Source: Hymenopellis radicata
Taxonomy: Eukaryota; Basidiomycota; Agaricomycetes; Agaricales; Physalacriaceae
Direction: 5' to 3'
DNA length: 64,000 bases
Assembly: GCA_015501595.1 (NCBI GenBank)
Contig: JADNRX010000030.1
Location: 62,001-126,000 of the forward strand
Below are positions 24,611 through 37,077 of the stretch, piece after piece (position 1 is the stretch's first letter; every line of letters starts with the position of its first letter). A program made the position numbers and the translations under genes. A model generated the notes under the pieces. That model was not told the DNA's origin, did no database searches, and saw only the letters and a program-made list of their open reading frames with translations.

Positions 24611-25697
24611 TTACAGGCAGCCGACTGCATACTTTTCTGGTTCCTCGAACTGGCCGAGGTGCGTGCTGTTTTGAAGCTCCACCCATTTGACTTTGGGAAT
24701 TCCTCTAAACCAGGGCAAGGCCGCCTCCTTCTGAACCTCGTCGAGCGGCGCACTAAGCAGAAGGGTAGGCGCTCGGATGTTATGGACAATGTCAACAACA
24801 CTCCATCCGACGAGGGTACCGACAACGTTGAACTCGGACGCACCAATCCTACCAGATCAGTGTTGTCAGCCAAAGAATAGGTATGTCATACCAGCTTCAC
24901 GAACATAGCGTTGTAGACAGTGGGATCTTGCCCCACTGCCTCGAAACTCTGTAGCAGGTCCTGAGGCCACGGGTCCATATGACAGACATGCTTGTAATAG
25001 AACTTTCCCATTCCAGCCTGATATTCTGGGTCAGACGTAGTGGCAGCCTCCTCGTGGTCCCTGAGCATCTTGACGAAATCGGCTGGGAACTTGTCGAGGA
25101 GCGCGTTGGTCGACTCTTCAAGGAGAGCGGTAGACGCGGGCGCATTGGCAATGACCAGCCTCCTCAAACCACTAGGAGTTCGTTCAGCAGCATAATGGCC
25201 GGCGAGCATACCTAAGGGAATCATGAAGCTACGCGCGAGGTTGGTAAGAGTATGCGACTAACCTCCCCACGAATGACCAACAAGGTCGAAACTCGTGATG
25301 TTGAGTTTCTTCAAGAGGTTGTCGAGCTCATCCATAAACAGCTGAGGCCTCCAGAACTCCTTGGGTGCATCTTTGACGTGCGAGGACGCGCCATTGCCGA
25401 TTTGATCATAGAATAACACTAGGATACTGTATGCAGTTAGCCATAGCTCGTTGATGTTAGCATACATACCCAGCTTGCTCGTACAGGGCTTTGTTCGGGA
25501 GCATGCTGCCATCATGCTGTTGAGCCCCTCCAACGCCGTGTTGAGATGGCTTACTAGTGATGGGTTAAGCCAGGACCTCCGTGGAGCGCCACGACTGGGG
25601 TTTTACCCGACTTCAGATCTCCGTAGACGGTGTAGAAGGTCTCATAGGTTTTGCTTTGGTAGACGAAAGGAACTGTTCCAGTTGTAGGGGAAGACAT
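24611..25697 (-). CDS. Proline iminopeptidase / L-amino-acid amidase-like alpha/beta hydrolase (S33)
   Basis: Alpha/beta-hydrolase related to prolyl aminopeptidases. Starts [20 protein letters not shown]. The oxyanion motif is [14 protein letters not shown], the nucleophile elbow is [20 protein letters not shown] with catalytic Ser, the late strand has [13 protein letters not shown] with the likely catalytic Asp, and the His is in [14 protein letters not shown]. An exon junction splits the GHSWG|G elbow. At least five introns are present. One junction is unresolved: the exon ending in VYNAMF (about 24901) and the one starting near [15 protein letters not shown] (about 24846) cannot be joined in frame by the visible donors GTGAAG or GTATGA and acceptor GGTAG. 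This is either an indel, an unusual site or a recent break. Otherwise all catalytic residues are intact. Confidence 0.78.
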
Positions 25698-25991
25698 GGC
25701 GCAGAGCGTGTGGAAAGCTGAGAGGACTCGTGCCTCCCAGAGTTAATATAGAGCGCGCGTTTCAAGAAGCCGCTCAAGGGGATCAAGGACAAGATTGATA
25801 CTGATTGTCAATGTCGTTGAGCAAGTACCTCGATGACCGCTCCTTGGCCGTACATTTGCCGTAGGCTTCAGCGGCTGGCATGTCTCCAAGTCTGACACTG
25901 AAATTTCTAGTCTATATGTAGATTCTATTGCAACAAAGATCGAACGAAGATGAACAAGAACTGAGGCATCAAAGACTTACAGCTACACCGC

Positions 25992-28440
25992 CTACGCCTT
26001 TTCCTTGGGAAGTTGCGCAGACTGGAGCGGCAAAGGATCAATGGGAGCCTCATCAGAAGGAGTCTTTCCACGAGATCCCAACTCGATGTCGCCCTCCGCC
26101 TTTTCCTTCTCCTTCAGTTTCAGGGCATGCCTCTCCTCGTACTCGTAGTTCAGGTCTTTGTGCCGGATCATCACGAAGCTGATGAAAACAGCGGATGCCG
26201 TGAGCCCAGCGTTCAAGTAGAAAACGTACTTGAAGCCTTTCATGTATCCTCGTTGTAGGATATAATTTCTCGTCGCAGCGGAAATATCGAGATCAGCGCT
26301 ATAGAGCTCGGATGGGTCATTCACAATAGTCGATATCAGAGAGTCGGAGAGCGATAGCCTCCGCATAGACTGCCGCAGTTGGTTATTGCTACGTTGCATG
26401 TGGCGTCAGGTAAATATCGCGGATCTATAAATGGCTCATCACTCACATAAGCGCAGCATTAACCGCAAGAGACAATGTCCCGCCAATTGTTCGGATGAAC
26501 TAGACAACCTTAGCTCGGGACCTCACAATGGACTCGGAGGAGATACTGACGTTTCTGAACGCCGTTACTACGGACATGTCTCGCCTTGGAACGCTTGCTT
26601 GAGCTGCTATAGTAGTTGGTTGAAGCGTCTAAAACGCCAGAGTTGAGATGGGACTTCAGAGAGCAAGAGTCGCCTCACCTGTCCAGCTCCAACACCAGAA
26701 AGCAGCATGAAGACGACCATGGCTCCCTTGCCGGTCGTCTGGTTAATACTAGAAATGCAGCCGCATCCGATCGCCCAGACAGCAAAACCACTCCAGATTA
26801 TGGGCTGACAACGCGAGTCCATTGGCACGGTGAAAGAAGTTGCGAGTTAGGCTTACGGTGTAACGTCCTGTCTTACTAATTACCATACCCTAGTAGTAGG
26901 AGAAAGGTAGATCAAAGAGTATAGACGAGAATATAGACAAAACTTACAGACACCCAGCTTGCGGACAGCTGGCCCAACAGGAACGGAATGAGGAACATTG
27001 CTGACCACGACCGCGTTAAAATTCGAAATTCGTAGAAGAAGACAAACATACCAGCGTGTATGGGCGTGTAGTGTAGAACAGTTTGGAAATATTGAGGCAG
27101 ATAGAACAACGAGGAAAAGAATACGAATCCGCTGAACAAAGCCAACTTGTCGTCAGTAAACGTGCTTAGCTCGTAAATAATGACGACCGATACTTCGCGA
27201 ACATGATGATATAGACACCTGTTACGGTCATATGCTTGAAGATGTACACTGGAAGATGTGAGCGGTGTGCTGAGTCGAGCCTGTTGACTTACTAGGTACA
27301 ATAGGCAAGCGGGCAACTTTCCATTCCCACATGCAGAACAAGAGGATCAGAAACACTCCCGAAAACAAGGGCGCCAAAACAACTGCAGATGTCCAAGGGA
27401 ATGTTACGCCACCCTAGATATTCGTTTGAGCCACCGATGCATGAAGAGCGCTCCAGATATATTCGTACCCAGATCAGAGGAAGCATGATCAAAGTACTCG
27501 AAGCAAGCGTAAGAATGGAGCCGACGTAATCGACATACAGCAATTTTCTGGCGCCGCAGTTTGAGTGACATTGAAGTAGACGGCAAATGAAATCTCATAC
27601 CGCCGAATTCCTGGTTCCACGGGTTTGAGGGGAAGCACGAACCATACGATGGCGGTCGCAACCACGGAGACCGGGATAGTGACCCAAAACGACCACTGAA
27701 AGTTGTGAGTGGGGTGACACTTGTGGGTAGAGGTATCACGTACCCTCCATCCAACACTTTGCGATAGAGCACCCCCAATGAGTGGCCCAACCGTGTAACC
27801 GACAGCAACAACAGCTTGTATAATACCTTGGTACTTGCCTCTGTAAACCAGACCGTGAGCCATCATCCAAGTGCATCTCACACTTGGTCACGCACCTATC
27901 TCGCAGCGTAACAATATCCGAAACCACAATCTGCATCATGCTCACAATTCCACCTCCACCCACACCTGCAATCCCCCTGAACACGATCACTTGCAGGATC
28001 GTCTTCGAGAACCCAGCTAACAGGTTCCCAAACATGAATATGCTCATCCCCATAGCCAACGCGGTCTTCCGACCAAAGATATCGCTGAACCTCCCATACA
28101 GCGGCTGAAAAGCAGCCGACGTCAGCATGTACGCCGACGGGACCCAAGACACGACAGCGCCGGCATGAAAAGACGTGTTAATCGTCGGCAGCGAGGTGGC
28201 GATGATGACGGAATCAGAGGCAGACGCGAAGACGCAGAGGCCCAGCCCAAGGAACACTGCCAGGATCTTTTTGAACGGAAGAATGTTCGTCTGGTCCGTT
28301 AAGCGGACCTCCTTCGAGGAGGACTCTACAGGTGTAGCTTGCCCTGCGCCATCGATGATAGTGCCCTCGCGAGACTCGAAGGCTACAGGAGGAGGCGCAC
28401 TACTTTGGGCGGGAGTATTATCGGAGAAAGTGGCAGCCAT
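25992..28440 (-). CDS. DHA2-type MFS drug/proton antiporter
   Basis: Plasma-membrane multidrug-type transporter of the major facilitator superfamily, 14-helix DHA2 branch by sequence features. Thirteen exons, the first 28440-27896 and the last 26388-25992, sum to exactly 604 codons (603 aa). Features: a cytosolic N-tail, TM1 ILAVFLGLGLCVFASASD, motif A GRFSDIFGRKTAL between TM2 and TM3, GGGGIVSMMQIVVSDIV, the antiporter motif C-like AVGYTVGPLIGGALS, and the late TLQPTTIAAQASVPRRDMSV motif typical of the Azr1/Sge1-like fungal group. Four exons are only 33-55 nt. A TATATAAG box lies 33 bp upstream of the ATG. Substrate cannot be told from sequence. It is not in a secondary-metabolite cluster. 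Confidence 0.9.
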
Positions 28441-28472
28441 AGTGCTCGGATCCTCCAAGCTCGCGGGGCCCA

Positions 28473-28480
28473 CTTATATA
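28473..28480 (-). promoter_or_regulatory. TATA box of the MFS transporter gene
   Basis: TATATAAG on the minus strand, 33 bp before the transporter ATG at 28440. The distance implies a very short 5' UTR. Confidence 0.55.
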
Positions 28481-29090
28481 GCTCGCAACACACACACACC
28501 ACGAGTATGATAAGGACTCGTTTTCTGGGGTTCCTGTGGTTTTTTTCGGCCACGATAATCCGATGCGCATAGGCCGAACGGCGAAACGAACAACTCTAGA
28601 GTCGAGTCCCACGAGAGGAGATGATCTAAAAGTCCAAAGTCGCTTTGCGCTTTGCGACGAAGTGTCGTCGCTGAAAGACGTACTAGAACAGGACTCGGAG
28701 ACGCGAGAAAATCTAGCGGGATAAGAACAAACAGGGGTCTCCAACCGGGTCATCATAGCAGTGGTCTTAAAAAAGCGCGCAGTTTCCTCGTGTGCAAGAA
28801 ACGAAGATCCGCTGACGTACAGCAACAGGCCACTTGTCCCCGAAAGCAAAGGAGATGAAATTTCACAAACGCACTTTAGCTATTGGTTATCAACGTATAT
28901 CAACCTTCGCATCTTGCAGTGACGAGTAGAGACATGAAAACGTCATATTCCAAAATGAGATTGCGGTATACAAGATTGCCTGGTAATAATGATAATGAAT
29001 GTTTGGTAAACAATGAGGCCAAGTGAAGGGTATCAAACCAATGAACCAAAAGAATAATAAAAATACGACGATAAGATATAGAACATTACT
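28481..29090. other. Spacer between MFS transporter promoter and UDS1 3' end
   Basis: About 600 bp. It contains a short CA run (about 28489-28499) and AT-rich sequence near the UDS1 stop. No gene with support. Confidence 0.35.
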
Positions 29091-31890
29091 TCACTTCTTA
29101 ATTGCCCGCAGCTGCGCTCGAAGTTGGCCGTTCTCCGTCTGCATGGTGTTCAGCTCGTCGAGCAGAATCGCTTTCTGGTTCTGCTCAGACGTGGCTATCG
29201 CCTCCAACCGTTCCTGCGCCTCCTTCAGCGCTGCTCGCGATTCCGCCAACTGCGCCTCCAGTTGCTTCTTGATCATCTCCGGAGCGCTCGCAGCTTCTTC
29301 CGCAAGCGTCAGCGTCCGAGCGCTGAGCGTGTTGTTGGCCTCCGTCAGCTGTCTGCAAGTCTCGGCCTGTTCAGCAGCCAGGTTCTCTATTTCCAGCTTC
29401 TCAGAGGTTATCCTGTCAACGCTGTCCTGCAGCTCTCGGACTTGGTCCTCCCTATGCAAGCAGTCAACTGCTGTACAAGTAGTAGCGATTTGTACTCACA
29501 TAGCCGTATATTTCGCTGACAAGCTCATATTCCGATCCTCGAGCGTCCGGACCTGCTTCTGGTATGTCTCCAATGCCGTACTCCCTTCTTGAGCAAGTTT
29601 CTGTGCCCTATCGGCATTCTTCTTGAGCAAGTCATGGGCTTGAGCGAACCGTAGCAATCGCTCTATCAAGGATCGATCGTCCAAGACAAGGGCCTGCACC
29701 CGGCCCGCGAAGGCTTCTACGGTAAATGGTGTAGGATTGGGCGAAAGTGGCGTCCCGCTCGGACTAGATCCATACAGCGATTTGAGGGAGCGTACATCCA
29801 AGTCGGACAAGGACTTGGATCCACCTATGCCCCCAGGAGAAGATGGTGTAGGTGAGCCTGCACGGAATTGTCTCTGGGCATTGAACTTGGCTGCACGAGC
29901 CTCCGGTGAAGGAAGCAGAGACCACAAAGGTTGAAGAACTGAAACAATTTTGGCAGCGTCACCAGTAAACTCCGTTGGAAACATTCCTGTCGGCACAATC
30001 GGAGAACGTACTGCCATGTCTATTTGGTCCTGAAAAGACATGAGGGATTGGCACGGTAAATAAACAACTTGAACTTGCCTTTAATTTCAAAGTCAACATG
30101 CGAGACTCTTTGCGAGCGTCTTCCCGTTCACGACGCGCTTCCTCCACCTCTCGAAGAAGAGCTTCCCGTTTGGTCACCTCTTCCTCTAGCTCTTTCTTGA
30201 CAGATTCCAACTCGGCCTTGGAGCCTAAGGATTCCAGATGGAGGCTAAGTGAAGAGAGAAGCGCCTTGGGCGTCGTCTCGCGACTGTACATTGGAATGTC
30301 GTGCTTCTGGATCAGAGACTGAACCATTGCGACGTTATCCTCAAGCTCGTCTGAGAGCTTCTGAAGAGCGGCATCGTCCTCGTCCTTGATTCGATCCGTC
30401 TCTTCCTGGAGCCGTCGTAGATCATCCATGTTCTCTTCTTCAAGTTGAGCGCGTTCTTTCTGCCAAGCCAGACGCTCCTGCTCCAGATCAAGTTGAATTC
30501 GACGTATTTCTGCATCCGACGCTTGAGTTTGCACAGACGTAGTTTCCATCGTCTGAAGCTTCAACTGTAGCTGAGCAATTTGCCCATCCCGCGCAGCTCG
30601 TTCCTGCTCCCACACCCTCTTCTCATCCAGCAACTGATCAAACTCGTTCTCCAGCTGCTCCATTTTAGGAATCTCTGCTTCCAATGCGGCGATGGTGTCC
30701 TGTGCGCTCTGGAGTTCAAAGTCCATCATAGTCTCAACCTCCTGCTTTTCCAGCTTAACCAGAGACAGATCCCGAGTCATCTCAGCCTGTTTCCGACTCG
30801 CAGCTGCCAACGCCTCTGTCGCTGTTTTTAGCTTGTCCTCGAGTTCTCTGATGGCAGAGTCCGAAGATCGCTGTGCCACCGGAACAACAGTATCAGCGTG
30901 TCCAGCGAACAAATGCGCGCCATCGAATGGTGCAGAAGAAGTCGAAGAAAGGACGGGGCTCAGCGACATGCTGCGATTAGGCGTTTCATAACCAGAGTCG
31001 CGGTTATGATGGGTAGAACCGTTATCCTGGGTATTAGCCTTCTTCTCCATGGAGCGCACTGAAAAGCTCAGGACGCCCGCACGATGCTCCAGCAGTCGTT
31101 TGTTGACCTCGCTAGAGCGTTCGGAGACACGCCACCATTCCTTCTGGGCAACTTCAACACGACGGCTCGCAGCTGCAAGCTGCTCCTCCGTCTGCTTGGA
31201 CATTTTCTTGTTGTTGGCATTGACCCGAGCAAGGGAGAGCGCGGCATCGCGTATCTTGGTCTCGAGCGCGAGTTTCTTCTGCATCGCGCCCAGTCTCGAC
31301 TGCAAAAGTTGATGTTCCTTCCCACACCATTAGAACCAAGTGTGGCGCGGGTGGTTATGTGCAGCACACCTTTTTCAGGTCATCGACCTCTTCCGAACTG
31401 AGAATCTCAAACTCGCGGCTGTCGACGACCGCATCGCTTGCGAGCAAACTGAGCAGCAGCTCGTCCCGTATGTTCAGTCGGCTCGACGACCGCTTGTACT
31501 CCATATCCTCCGGGGAAGCGTTCACGGACTTTCTTGTCACTATACGGCTCGGAGTCGGCCGCGGCGACGATGGACCGGCACCAGGCGAAGACGTGGGCGG
31601 CAATGGTTTATTGGAGAATGCAATGGCTGGTGAACCGTTGAGTGACCGCGTCGCCGCGCCGTCGATAGGTTTCTGCTTGTCTTTTCGAACAAACAGTGCT
31701 GCCGTTGTCGTCTGTGGACTCGTGGTATAGGGTGAGCTGGTCTTCCCGTTGGGACTAGTCGGAGACTGCGGGGGCCATGTGGGGTCAGACTTGAGCGGGG
31801 GAAGGACACCGTTGGTCTGGAGAGGTGCTGGGGCGGGCGGTGATGACTCTGTGTGGGCCCCGCCCCAAACAGCCGTTTGACGCCGTTCAT
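29091..31890 (-). CDS. UDS1-domain (up-regulated during septation) coiled-coil protein
   Basis: Large coiled-coil protein with the fungal Up-regulated During Septation domain. Exons 31890-31370, 31317-30079, 30029-29500 and 29451-29091. After a Ser/Pro-rich N-tail comes the domain: ELLLSLLASDAVVDSREFEI, SSEEVDDLKKEHQLLQSRL and LALETKIRDAALSLARVN. The rest is long heptad coiled coil (about residues 330-550 and 720-883) separated by a Ser/Pro linker with SLSDLDVRSLKSLYGSSPSG. Intron 30078-30030 begins GCAAGT (GC-AG). The start MNGVKRLFG is in another frame from the rest; adding one G to the GGGG at 31863-31866 joins them and the exons then total 884 codons. A role at septa is inferred from the family name only. 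Confidence 0.8.
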
Positions 31891-32923
31891 GTCGACGGGC
31901 TGGTGGAAATAATTGCCAAGTGCCGTGTTTGCAAAGGCACCGGCCTTGTTTGTTTCAGGGTCTTTCGTCCTGATGCGCAACTCAACGCCCGTCGTCGACG
32001 AAACATTGAAAATAGAACTGTGGGATGCCCACGGATGCGAGCGCCAGCGAGGCGGCTATGCCGCAATGAAATCAGTGAGGGATCAAGAATGTCAGTCCAA
32101 GGATTGTGAGATTCAATAAGATTAATAAGGACTATGCTGCGGGTTACTGGTTCAGGAGAATAGGTCCAGCTCGGGTGAAGGTAGCACTGCGGGTGATAGT
32201 ATGCCTTAGCATAAATCTTTGTCGTGATCAGGTCGTGATCTACATCCGTGGTATCTGCGAAACAGGGCAGGATGATATTCAACTTCGTTTACATTGATTT
32301 TCAACCGTGTAAGGAGTACATTGAAAATACATGTAGAGTTGGTGGATTTTCATCTCCCCAAAATCCACCTACAACATACGATGAAACTGTATCAACCAAC
32401 AATCAGTGTACCGTAGACGGAAATCTGAACTTCAATGTTCGTTACACTGATTTCCATTCTTGGCGGAGCTCACAGTGATCGATTTAAACAACGCGAGAGT
32501 CGACTAGTCTCTCCTGTAGCGGTGTGCCACCCAAGTTCTCACCCTAGAATAATCAAGATTGCCAGGCCTCGAATTTTGGCAAGCAAGTTCTTGGGGAAAC
32601 GGTTCCGGCACGAGGCATCCGTCCACGAACACGGTTGAAACGCGACAGTGTGATTGATCGGCTGCACAAATTTCCAAACAGAATTGAAGGGGCTGCTCGC
32701 CATTTACCAAAAAAGGGGGTCCCGACTGCGCGACGTGGATTTGTTTGTCGTGCTCACAAACTCCATGGATGCTCGCTGGCGCTCGCAACAACTATTACAT
32801 ATAGTACGAATCATGCTAAGTGGTACAATCATTATTCGAATGGTATTGTTGAGTAGACGTGTAAACGCGGAAACAGTAATAATAAAGCAAAAACCTAAAT
32901 CGGCATCATCCTGGCTTCAAAGT
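31891..32923. other. Spacer upstream of UDS1, with a perfect hairpin
   Basis: About 1 kb between the UDS1 start and the next gene's stop. It includes an AT-rich part (32100-32480) with the inverted repeat annotated at 32341-32369. Open stretches are short and featureless. Confidence 0.35.
32341..32369. repeat. Perfect 10-bp inverted repeat
   Basis: GGTGGATTTT and AAAATCCACC face each other across a 9-nt loop. It could be a stem-loop in UTR RNA or part of a small transposon relic; no flanking target duplication was found. Confidence 0.5.
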
Positions 32924-35273
32924 TCACGTTGGGAGTGTAGCCTTCATCATCTCTGGTCGATAAGACGCAAGAGATAACCGCTCTTGCTTCTTGACGAGTG
33001 ACCTTATCCGAATGGGCATCGATCCAGGTATACCAGCCATTCGAGATGAATCGTTCCCTGTAGAATGTGAGCTCAGTGTCAAAGAGAGCCCATCCAACTT
33101 ACCTGCGTCGTCGTCGTCAACACTACTCCTACGTCTTCTGAATGCATCATCGTCGCTATCGTCATCTTCCCCAACCAGGATATCCGAATCAAACATTCGC
33201 TCCCGCCCACGATGCAGAAACTGACCCCATGCCTTCCCTCCATTACTCCAAGCAGCCCGATGACTGGGCGTTCCGGCAGCCAAGACCTTCATAATCTCAT
33301 CATCGTGCTGACGCTGAAAGTCGTCCATATTATCCTTCAGCTTCCCCTCAATGGTGACGCCATTCTGCTCTGGAAGGGCCTTCTCAGGTATCTCAAACGA
33401 CGGTCCCCGTGAATGCCCTACGCGTTTACCCGTACTGCTGCTGCTGGCCGAAGACTCGGGCTGCTCTTCAGGCGATGCAGATATCGTTCTCAGCGGAGAT
33501 GGACGGCTCAACGACGACGACGGCATCTGAGATTTCGACCGTAAAGACGACGATACCAGGGACGACGCACGGAAAGATCCTGCAACATCCTGTTTCTGAG
33601 CTTTAGGACGATTTGAATGTACAGGCGGCGGTTGTTCAATCAGAGGCAGAACCAAGCCACTTTCTGACGGTCGATCTTCACCTGTTTCGTCCTCGAGATC
33701 GAAAACCATTTCTATGAAACCAAAGTCAGAACGCGTACTTTGACATGGAGACAAACAACTAACCTCCCGCGTCTCGATCTGGTCTGTTATTCTCCAATTG
33801 GTCCGAGGACGTAGTGTTTAGATCAAACGTGACCTTGCGCCTGGGTTTCGAAGACGTCGGAGAAAGTGGAGGCGCTTCCTCCTTCTTCGGTCCTTCGCTC
33901 GAGCCCGGAGCCGCTGCTGGAACAACTGTATCTGCCTTGGTCTCCTCAGCCTTCTCTGTCGACTCTGAACGGCTTCGAATCTTATCCCTGGACTCCATAG
34001 CGGCGTTGAGACGCGCCATTTGCTCCTCGATGACAAAGTACTTGTAACTCGCCGCTGTATTCAGGTCATCGTCATGATTCCTCCTTATCTGCAGTAACGA
34101 GCCACCGTGAGATGAAGCGCGATGTTCCGCATTTGAGAGTAAGGAAGGCGAGTTTAACGACGATGGACGGCTTCCAGCAGCGGATTCTTTGACAGCGCGG
34201 GGATGATGGAAAGTGGACGTGGCGATAGATGCGGACAGTGTAGATATCCGTGGTGTCTCCGGTGACACCCTTTGCGTAGGTACCTTGGCAGGAACAAAGT
34301 CGTGGACAGAGACAGCCGCACGGCTGACAGCGACGTTAGAAGCCTCTTTCCACGGCCGAGGAGTCGGAGACAATGACTTGCATTCCTCCCCCGCGATCCG
34401 CAAGCCGTCCCGATATGCCTGGAGCAGAGTGTGAACTTGCAACTTGAGTTCCCGTTCGGCCTGCGCGACTTGGGCCATCCTGGCGTTGACAATCTCACTG
34501 ACTTCCTGTTCTGCTTGAGCGCGCAGGCGCAGAGATTGTTCGGAGGCTATATTCGAAAGACGAAGCAAGACAGGATCTGTTGTAGTAGAGATATTGGGAA
34601 ACAAGGGCTCCATGCTGGCCAGGTAGTTAGGCGCCTGCGTTGATGATCTCGGGTCAGACTGCATGGATAGTGACGTGGGATGATGGACTTCGGGAACGAG
34701 CGGCGGGAGAACGAGAGCAAAGAGATTAGAAAACTGCGGGGAAGATTCGAGACGTGATACTTGTGCGTCGGTCTGAGACACATTGTTAGCGCGAGAAATG
34801 GGGTCAAGACAACGCGTTGCTCACCAACACGTCTTCAAACACTTGGATCCACCCTGAAGGCGTGTGCAAGACGTCCTCCTCGACCCAGCCCGCCTTGGGT
34901 ATAACAGGTCCCTCCTGCGCGGCCACCTTGGTCAACGTGACCTGGTATACGCGGTATACGAGCGTTCGACATATTAAGCACGCCAAAGAGATAAACTGTG
35001 CAGATCGCTGTGTCCCGTCGATTGGTATCGCCTTGGACCGGATCCGCAACGTCAACTGAGGATGCGCCTGCACAAACAGTCAGTCCTGCTCCGCCCACAA
35101 ACAGACCAAAGACTGACAGCCATGATCCCGTCCTGCTTAACATACACCTGCGTAAATCCTGCCTCGATGGCGAGCTCTGGTGGCACAGGATCCACCGGCG
35201 TGGACGCCTGTATCTGCATATTGAGGCATTTACATGTGTACCGCGCCCTCTTCTTTGATGTGTCTGCCGCCAT
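32924..35273 (-). CDS. Uncharacterised 716-aa protein with N-terminal CxC...CxxC motif
   Basis: Five exons (35273-35118, 35067-34825, 34772-33764, 33711-33103, 33057-32924) total 717 codons. The first about 130 residues look folded: RARYTCKCLNMQIQAS near residue 14 and ISLACLICRTLVYRVYQ near residue 80 form a CxC plus CxxC set that could bind zinc, followed by GWVEEDVLHTPSGWIQVFED. Next come a helical, Glu/Arg-rich segment (AQVAQAERELKLQVHTLL), a long Ser/Pro/Glu-rich disordered region with RRKVTFDLN, a conserved-looking GTPSHRAAWSNGGKAWGQFL block, an acidic stretch (DILVGEDDDSDDDAF) and a basic tail ending GSMPIRIRSLVKKQERLSL. I do not recognise the family. Well-formed exons and the motifs show it is a real gene. 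Confidence 0.72.
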
Positions 35274-35642
35274 GGCCGTTCGAGTTGAACAAGGTGAACG
35301 TAACTTGAAAGCCAGATCGGTAAAACGACCCTTGCAAAACGCCGACGAGTCATATGCACGACGCCCCTGCTACGCCCTGAGCTTTCCAGCCTTCTTTTAG
35401 ATTCTCTATCACAGGTAATGCGTCGACGTCCTATACATAGAAAGCCGTTCTTGAATGAATGAAAGCGTACTCACTTTCAATTGGTGGCGTTTCAATTGGC
35501 CCCGATATTCAGGGAAAAAAGGAGCCTATTTTTCTAGCTACCCTTCTGGCCTTGGTGGCGAAGAGTCAACAAGCTGAACGGTGATTGTTATAGTAGTAAT
35601 AGGTGCTATACTATATGCTAGTTATCCGCGCTTGACTAGTGT
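35274..35642. other. Short spacer between two minus-strand genes
   Basis: 369 bp holding the 3' UTR of the SET-domain gene and the promoter of the 716-aa protein gene. No other feature seen. Confidence 0.35.
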
Positions 35643-36949
35643 CTACGCAGCCTGAGCTTGTTCCGCCTGGACCACACTTGCCTCAACCTTGGACTCATCC
35701 ACCTGACCTTCCGCTTCCCTTGCACACCTCGCGCAGTCGCAAGCAAACCTCCAACCACGCGCCAATTCCATCCGCCTACGCCTTCTGCAATCCTCAACGG
35801 ATTCACCCTCGTGTTGAACGACATCAACGAATGCCACAGTAAGCTCATCACCCGCCTTCAAGTCCTGGTTGGCAATGAGATGGAGCTCAGAGGTTCCGCC
35901 GCTGAATGAGGGTCGAGCTGACGGCTCGCATGAATGGGTCAAATACGACGACAGCGTGTAAAACGCAGATCCAATCTGGCGAGAGGTGCCGTACGGTGTG
36001 CGGGTGCGTTCTTGGTCCTCTGGACGCTCCGATGACGGAGGCTGGAACAAGAACCATCAGCCACTATTGAATAGAATGAAAGCGCCATAATCTGTACCTT
36101 GTCTTCTCGACCTCCACCGAAGGATACACCATATGCATTGTACGCCATCTTCCCAAGTAGAATAACCATGCGCTCATCGGTGATGAATTGGTTCAAGTCT
36201 GGAACAGCAGCACCGAGGACATTGGCCAACAAACTGTGGTCCTCTGGTACAGTCGGAACGTCAATGTATTTCAAGCGCTCTATATGATCCCCAAGGCCAT
36301 AATCGTCGCCGTCTGTATCGATGTATGAAGGTTTTTCGGTAGTCACACCAGGAACAAGCTTCAGAGTCTCGGCGTTGATTTGACGTGCGACGAAACGACC
36401 GACGAGAAGAGGCCCAGCTTTGCCACCTTTCTTTAGGTGCTCCACATACTCGGTCTGGGCTTTCCTGCGGCGTTCAAGGGCCTCGGGAGGAGGCAGTTCC
36501 ATGGGAATTTCGGCTGGAAGCGGTCGCTCAGTCGTAAACAAAAGATTATGCGACTGGGTTTTGGAGTCAAGTTGGCATGCTTTGGAGCAGTAGGTCTGAG
36601 ATAGAGGATCCTGGGGCGATTTAATGGCGATGGACGATTCTATGAGGCGAAGACAATGCGAACAGTAAGTCCCTGTTGTTTGGAGGTCGGCATCTAGTGC
36701 AGCAACGACAGGGCATTCCTATCACGACGTTAATTAGGATGGTGGGGGGCGACTCTAAACAGACCTTGTAGATTACGTCGCCTTTCTTAAAGTCTTGATT
36801 AACGACGGCAGTCTTGTTTCCATCAATGTCTTTTACAGAGACGTTGGTACTCTTCGGAGGGAACTCATTGTAATATCCTGCATCCGCAAATTCTCAGTCT
36901 CGACCTCTCAGCTCTTGAAAGCAGTCTCACCTTGGACCTTTTGGTACAT
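35643..36949 (-). CDS. SET5-like SET-domain lysine methyltransferase
   Basis: Four exons (36949-36931, 36877-36765, 36718-36098, 36041-35643) give 383 aa. The N-terminal part has the early SET strand KTAVVNQDFKKGDVIYKECP, then an inserted zinc-finger-like region CSHCLRLIE...TYCSKACQLDSK of the SMYD/SET5 type, a helical insert, and the C-terminal SET core SSYLTHSCEPSARPSFSGGT and DLKAGDELTVAFVDV, ending in a post-SET Cys group (FACDCARCARE). Yeast Set5 methylates histone H4; the same substrate here is an inference. The usual NHSC-x-PN motif reads THSCEPS, so two of the common Asn residues differ. The ATG is preceded by a pyrimidine tract plus CAG, so a further upstream exon is possible. Confidence 0.82.
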
Positions 36950-37077
36950 CTGAAGAGAGAGAGAGACGGAGCGGAAAGAGTAAGTGTATTAGAACATTTG
37001 GACAATGGACGGGAGAGATATAATGAGTATGCGGGGGCGACGTGTGGGTAGTGACTATTTGATCGCTTCAAGGTCAT

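Noticed and set aside
24611..28440. Secondary-metabolite cluster (hydrolase plus MFS transporter)
   Set aside because: No core synthase, tailoring oxidase or pathway regulator nearby; the neighbours are housekeeping genes.
31900..31945. 46-bp intron that could join an upstream exon to UDS1
   Set aside because: The donor is weak and gives an unnatural Arg-rich start; a start at 31890 with one missing G in the G4 run gives a natural N-terminus.
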